NCBI GenBank assembly: GCA_051453625.1
Contig: JBOZIK010000001.1
Span: 294,190,347-294,254,346, forward strand
Direction: 5' to 3'
DNA length: 64,000 bases
Origin: Welwitschia mirabilis
Taxonomy: Eukaryota > Gnetophyta > Gnetopsida > Welwitschiales
The stretch's first letter is position 1, and every line of letters begins with the position of its first letter. Below are positions 60,290 through 64,000 of this stretch, piece by piece. The translations under genes were made by a program, and so were the position numbers. Below the pieces are notes generated by a model. The model was not told the origin of the DNA. It made no database searches and worked only from the letters and a program-made list of their open reading frames with translations.

Positions 60290-60525
60290 GTGAAGCTCCT
60301 TCTAGGTTAAGGGATTGAGATTTGACTTTAAGCCCTATTTTAACCTTGGCTTTGAGGTACATACATTTGTTATTGAGTTTATGGTGGTGGTGGAAGTTGT
60401 ATTTGTCATGATGAAGGGTAGTATAACTAATGATAATCTAGTTAAGAAGCAAAAGCATGTGGAGCAAAAGGATCCTAAGGCACTATCAGTGCCATCAGTA
60501 GGTTGCCTATTAGTTGGGGTGGATA
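60290..60525 (-). other. Possible gag continuation right of the CACTA end
   Basis: The minus strand may continue the gag-like sequence of the neighbouring dispersed repeat. A plus-strand frame of 77 codons (60315-60548) has no recognisable family and is probably antisense to it. Confidence 0.3.
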
Positions 60526-60835
60526 AATTAATCGATTTGGTTGGTTGATGACAACAACATTATTTGGGTTAATGCTTCTAGTGTTGTTATTATCCTTTTT
60601 AAATGGCTCCATTTAAGATGTATTACCATAATTTATGGCTTCTTTTTCTTCTCCTACAAATTCTATCCTCTTAGTCAGTGTGACAGCTTGTTCAAATTTC
60701 TTGAAGCACTACATTATCATATGCTCTAACATGCATGGCATGCATAACTTGAGAAAGAAGTACACCATGTCAGAATTTGTGATGGAAATCTCCAACTATA
60801 GTGTAGTGACTCTCCATTGAGGAACATACTTATTC
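60526..60835 (-). repeat. Dispersed repeat, copy 2 (gag-like, decayed)
   Basis: It matches 16186-16530 in order and spacing. On the minus strand one frame reads CFKKFEQAVTLTKRIEFVGE then EKEAINYG, a helical charged segment of the kind found in gypsy gag. It may be the N-terminal half of the TAT gag whose C-terminal half is at 28.1-28.5 kb. Confidence 0.55.
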
Positions 60836-60993
60836 ATATGTCAAAATTAACATTTAGATAAGTATCAGTGATCACTTTGTCATAAGAAAAGATAATTAAT
60901 TTATTATTTTAATCACAAAATATGTCTTCTATTATTTTTAAAATAAAATTTAATATTATGTTTTTCTCCATAATAATTTCAAATCTTTAGCCA

Positions 60994-62251
60994 TGTTTTG
61001 GAACACATGATGGAAGATGAACACAATTCTACACAAGACAATGGTGGCAATGGAGATATGAGGAGCTGACACATAATAGTAGCATTAAAACACATGTGGC
61101 AGAGGCACGTGGAGATGGCATTAGAGACATGTAGTAATAGCATTAGTTCGTAAAGGAATCTAACTTCAAAGGACATGTATTGAATTCATCATGACAAAGA
61201 TTCCACCTAATGCTATATGACAATCTCCACTAAATACTACAAGACAACCTCCACCAAACTCTAAATGGTGAAGATTCTACCTACTGCTAAGGATTTAATA
61301 TTATCTACTTAATGATATAAGACAACTTCCACCAAATGCTATAAGATAGAATCTTAATACATAATACTAAATGACGAAGATTCTACCTAATTCTACAGGC
61401 GAAGAGCTTGTAATCACTACTCTTCTACTTGATGCTACAAGCCAAAAGCTTGTAACCACCCCTCACCTCCATCACTCCCTATAAAAGGGCCTTGAATCCA
61501 TCATTATAATTATCTTTTTATTAGATTATTATGGGAAAGACATAAATTCTAGGATGTCATGATGCTTTAACACTATTTCTTAGGGGTAGAATGATTCATG
61601 GCTAGTTGAGGAGTTATTCTTCTTCTTCTCCTTTCTATTGATGTAATGTATATTTCTTTTAAGTTTAATATAAGAATTGGTTTAAGCCCTTTAATTGTTA
61701 ATGCATAATTTTCATTGATATTAGTAATGTTTAGGTAGGACTAGTTCTTAATGTAGGTTTTATTTGTTCATTGTTAACACATAGTAAAATGGTATTAGCA
61801 ATCTTTAGGTAAATCTTATTTAATTGTCAAGTTCTTTCAATATGTGTGAGTTGTGCACTTAGGTTCATACTTTTCGTGCTTATAATGGACTATGAATTAT
61901 TAAGAGGATTTGATAACTCATTAACACTTATGTGGTGGATGAGATTATGCCTCCATGTCAAGCCTTAATGGCTTGATGATTGTAAGTGTATTTTAGAATA
62001 CAGGAATCCTTGGAGTAAGGGAGGAAATTTGGATGAATTACTAGATTCTTAAAGCATTTCCATTCTCTTGCATTGCTATGTGAAGATCACTTTTTCTTTC
62101 TCAAACTATGATTTCTTTTTTGCTTGGTTTTTCATTGGAAGTTATAATAAGTGTATATCGTTTAATTAATTTACCTCCTATGTCTTTGTGTAATAATGAT
62201 AACTAAGTTTAAAGCTTAGTTTTAAATCCGAATATTGTACTATAATAAACA
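60994..62251 (+). repeat. Putative 5' LTR of an Athila-type element
   Basis: The right end is well placed: ...TAATAAACA at 62251 followed by four bases and the primer site. The left end (TGTTTTGG at 60994) is inferred from TG...CA symmetry and could be wrong. The segment holds imperfect direct repeats (GAAGATTCTACCTA at about 61267 and 61376; CTCCACCAAA-type words at about 61248 and 61329) and a TATA box. The second LTR would be outside the window. Confidence 0.55.
61480..61487 (+). promoter_or_regulatory. TATA box of the putative Athila LTR
   Basis: TATAAAAG in the context CCCTATAAAAGGGCC, a strong plant TATA consensus in a position typical for an LTR promoter. Confidence 0.65.
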
Positions 62252-62256
62252 GATTT

Positions 62257-62274
62257 TGGTGTTGTCGTCAGGAT
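62257..62274 (+). promoter_or_regulatory. Primer binding site, tRNA-Asp type (decayed)
   Basis: TGGTGTTGTCGTCAGGAT resembles TGGCGCCGTTGCCGGGGAT, the tRNA-Asp site typical of Athila; differences are mostly C-to-T or G-to-A plus one missing base. Confidence 0.75.
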
Positions 62275-64000
62275 GTATTAGCATGGTGATTTTTGAATAG
62301 TACATGATATTTTTCCTTGTAATTTTTAGTTAGATTTTATTTTTCTAGTGGTGGATACCGGTCCTCCTTTCAAGGATACCCGAACTGATCCTTTTTGTTT
62401 TTCTTCTTAGTGTTATTTTCTTTTTCTTCTAATGGTAGGTACCAGTTCTTTTCAAGTAAAACCTAAACTAGTCCAAGTTGTTAAGTCAAGTTATCTTCTA
62501 ACATCCAAAACTTCATTTTTATATTAGATATTTTTGAGTTGCAGGTCTAACAACTTTCTTGTAGTTAAAACCAAACTTAAGATTGTGATTTAAAACTTAA
62601 AACTCTAATGATTTATGTGTTTTCTAATTTTTGTAAATTCTCTATACATTTTTCAATTCTGTTAGTTTTTATTTCTATAAAAAGTTTTAAGGAAAATTAA
62701 AAATGTTAGGTTTATTCTCCTAAGTTACAAAAATTTAATTTTTAGATTTTCTTTGGTTTCTGTTAACTTTTTCCCTGATCCTATAACCCTAGATCATTTA
62801 CGTAAACCTCATGACCCCTTTGTCTTTTTTTATGAACCATTTTGCTTTACTTGATCAGTGCCATCAACATATCTTCTTTGAAGCCTTTAAAACTTTATCC
62901 AAACCTTTCTGTAACCTCTTTGATCCATTTTAATTTATAGGCTTCCTTGAAAACTTTGAAAAACTTAGAAATTATGAACACTTTAGCTAAAAACTTAATC
63001 AGTTTCCTAAAACTTGAACCATTAGTTGAGCTATAAATCCATTTCAAATAGCTTCTAATCTTTAACCTTTCTATCACTCCAGTTTTCAGAATGATAATCA
63101 ACCTAAAAGAACTATAGGAGATTTCATTAGACCAAAACAAACTCTAGGGGATTCCATTTAATATAACTCATACCAATCACAACCCCTAGATTCTTTTAAT
63201 AATAGACAAATATTTGAAGAGTGTCCTCTACATCCTTCATAGATAGATCAAATTCCTTACAACTTTGTGTTTGAAAATCCCTATCATAAACCAATAGAGT
63301 TTGATTCCACTTCTTCCTTTATCCCTCATGATTTTTGCCTTTCTCCATCATATTTGTATTCATCACTATTTAAGCCATACCCTATATCTTCCAGAACTCA
63401 ACAACCCTCTTTAAATTCCTCAGAAGACATCTTTACAAGATTTATGAAAGCCCAAATGAAAAGAAATGAAAAGCTTGAGCAAGATATCCAATAGTTAATC
63501 CAAGTTACAGCTCAAATCTTTAAAACACTAGAAGAAGAAAACCTTTCTAAAAACATTCCTGCATTCGATAAACCTACAAGTTTAGAAAGATTTAAAGGGA
63601 TTAGTGAAGCTTAAAGCAATAATACATAAACGTTATCTATAAGGAATAAGGAAGAAAGTTATGAAGGAACTAATGATAAAATCCAAGAGGACCTTTAGTT
63701 TAAATGTTACTCAGAGAGTGAACGGTTGCATGAATGTAGATTATAATTTAGATTAGGATTAGATCCTTCAGATGACAATGACCAATCCATAGTAAGTGAG
63801 CAAATATTTGAGATAAAATAAAAATTTGAATGCTACACATCAGAGGACGAATCAATAAGCAAATGGATAATAGTGAAATTGAACCTAGCTTTAAACCTCA
63901 ATATTTGTCTTCTTCATAACCTTGTGAGGAAGAATTTCTTGAAAATCTTAATGAAATGAAGAACATTAACCAAAATCCTAAACATGATCCATCCCTTGAA
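62275..64000 (+). pseudogene. Athila-type leader and gag, running off the window
   Basis: An untranslated leader is followed by gag pieces: a region around 63130-63230 rich in Pro and Asn, then an open frame at 63267-63494 with FENPYHKPIEF and FMKAQMKRNEKLEQDIQ (coiled-coil helix common in Athila/TAT gag). After a TAG stop the same frame continues with IPAFDKPTSLERFKG to about 63610, with more broken pieces after that. It has the orientation expected from the LTR and primer site. The capsid core and pol lie beyond the window. Confidence 0.6.

Noticed and set aside
1-64000. tRNA, rRNA or organelle-derived segments
   Set aside because: I looked for tRNA box motifs and plastid-like gene words and saw none, but a covariance-model search was not possible.

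Overview
This is transposon-dominated heterochromatin of a flowering plant. It is very AT-rich and CpG-poor, looks like a draft scaffold (seven runs of N), and I found no intact host gene. The superfamilies present, namely Sirevirus-like Ty1/copia, Ty3/gypsy chromovirus, Tekay/Del, TAT/Ogre, Athila and CACTA (TNP2/TNPA), are the usual angiosperm set. I cannot name the species. Nearly all reading frames are decayed, and many premature stops look like C-to-T decay of Gln or Arg codons (CAG/CAA to TAG/TAA, CGA to TGA), as expected of long-methylated repeats.

Layout, left to right. From the left edge to 4888 there is a defective minus-strand Ty3/gypsy element with LTRs, PBS, PPT, gag, RT, RNase H and integrase; two large gaps remove part of it. 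At 5.5-6.8 kb is a plus-strand Athila pol remnant. At 10.3-12.3 kb is a minus-strand Tekay/Del pol remnant. At 18509-20080 is a complete small LTR element with 286-bp LTRs and a 5-bp target duplication. It belongs to the same LTR family as the element at the left edge, but carries only a charged open frame instead of gag-pol. At 22.7-28.5 kb is a minus-strand TAT/Ogre element.

From about 28.5 to 60.3 kb the window may be one large CACTA transposon with later insertions. The evidence is CACTA-like subterminal hairpin repeats at both ends and a plus-strand TNP2 transposase (37.06-40.23 and 50.09-50.77 kb) followed by a TNPA-like gene (51.2-53.0 kb). Between TNPA and the right subterminal repeats lie a kinase fragment and a long intron-bearing fragment of an ABCB (MDR/P-glycoprotein) transporter gene, both in the transposase orientation. 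A Sirevirus-like copia element of 9857 bp (40232-50088, target duplication AAATA) is inserted inside the TNP2 gene. Another copia remnant (minus strand, pieces at 30.3-30.65 and 34.8-35.45 kb) is split by a 1.54-kb duplicated block built from a degenerate 20-bp minisatellite.

The right end (about 61-64 kb) is the start of a plus-strand Athila-type element: a putative LTR with TATA box, a tRNA-Asp-type primer site and gag; it runs off the window.

Nothing here looks able to transpose by itself: catalytic residues or frames are broken in every pol and transposase I could read. The most interesting points are the possible capture of two host gene fragments by a CACTA element, the small LTR element with its own charged ORF, the frame-preserved extra ORF of the Sirevirus-like element, and the higher-order minisatellite.
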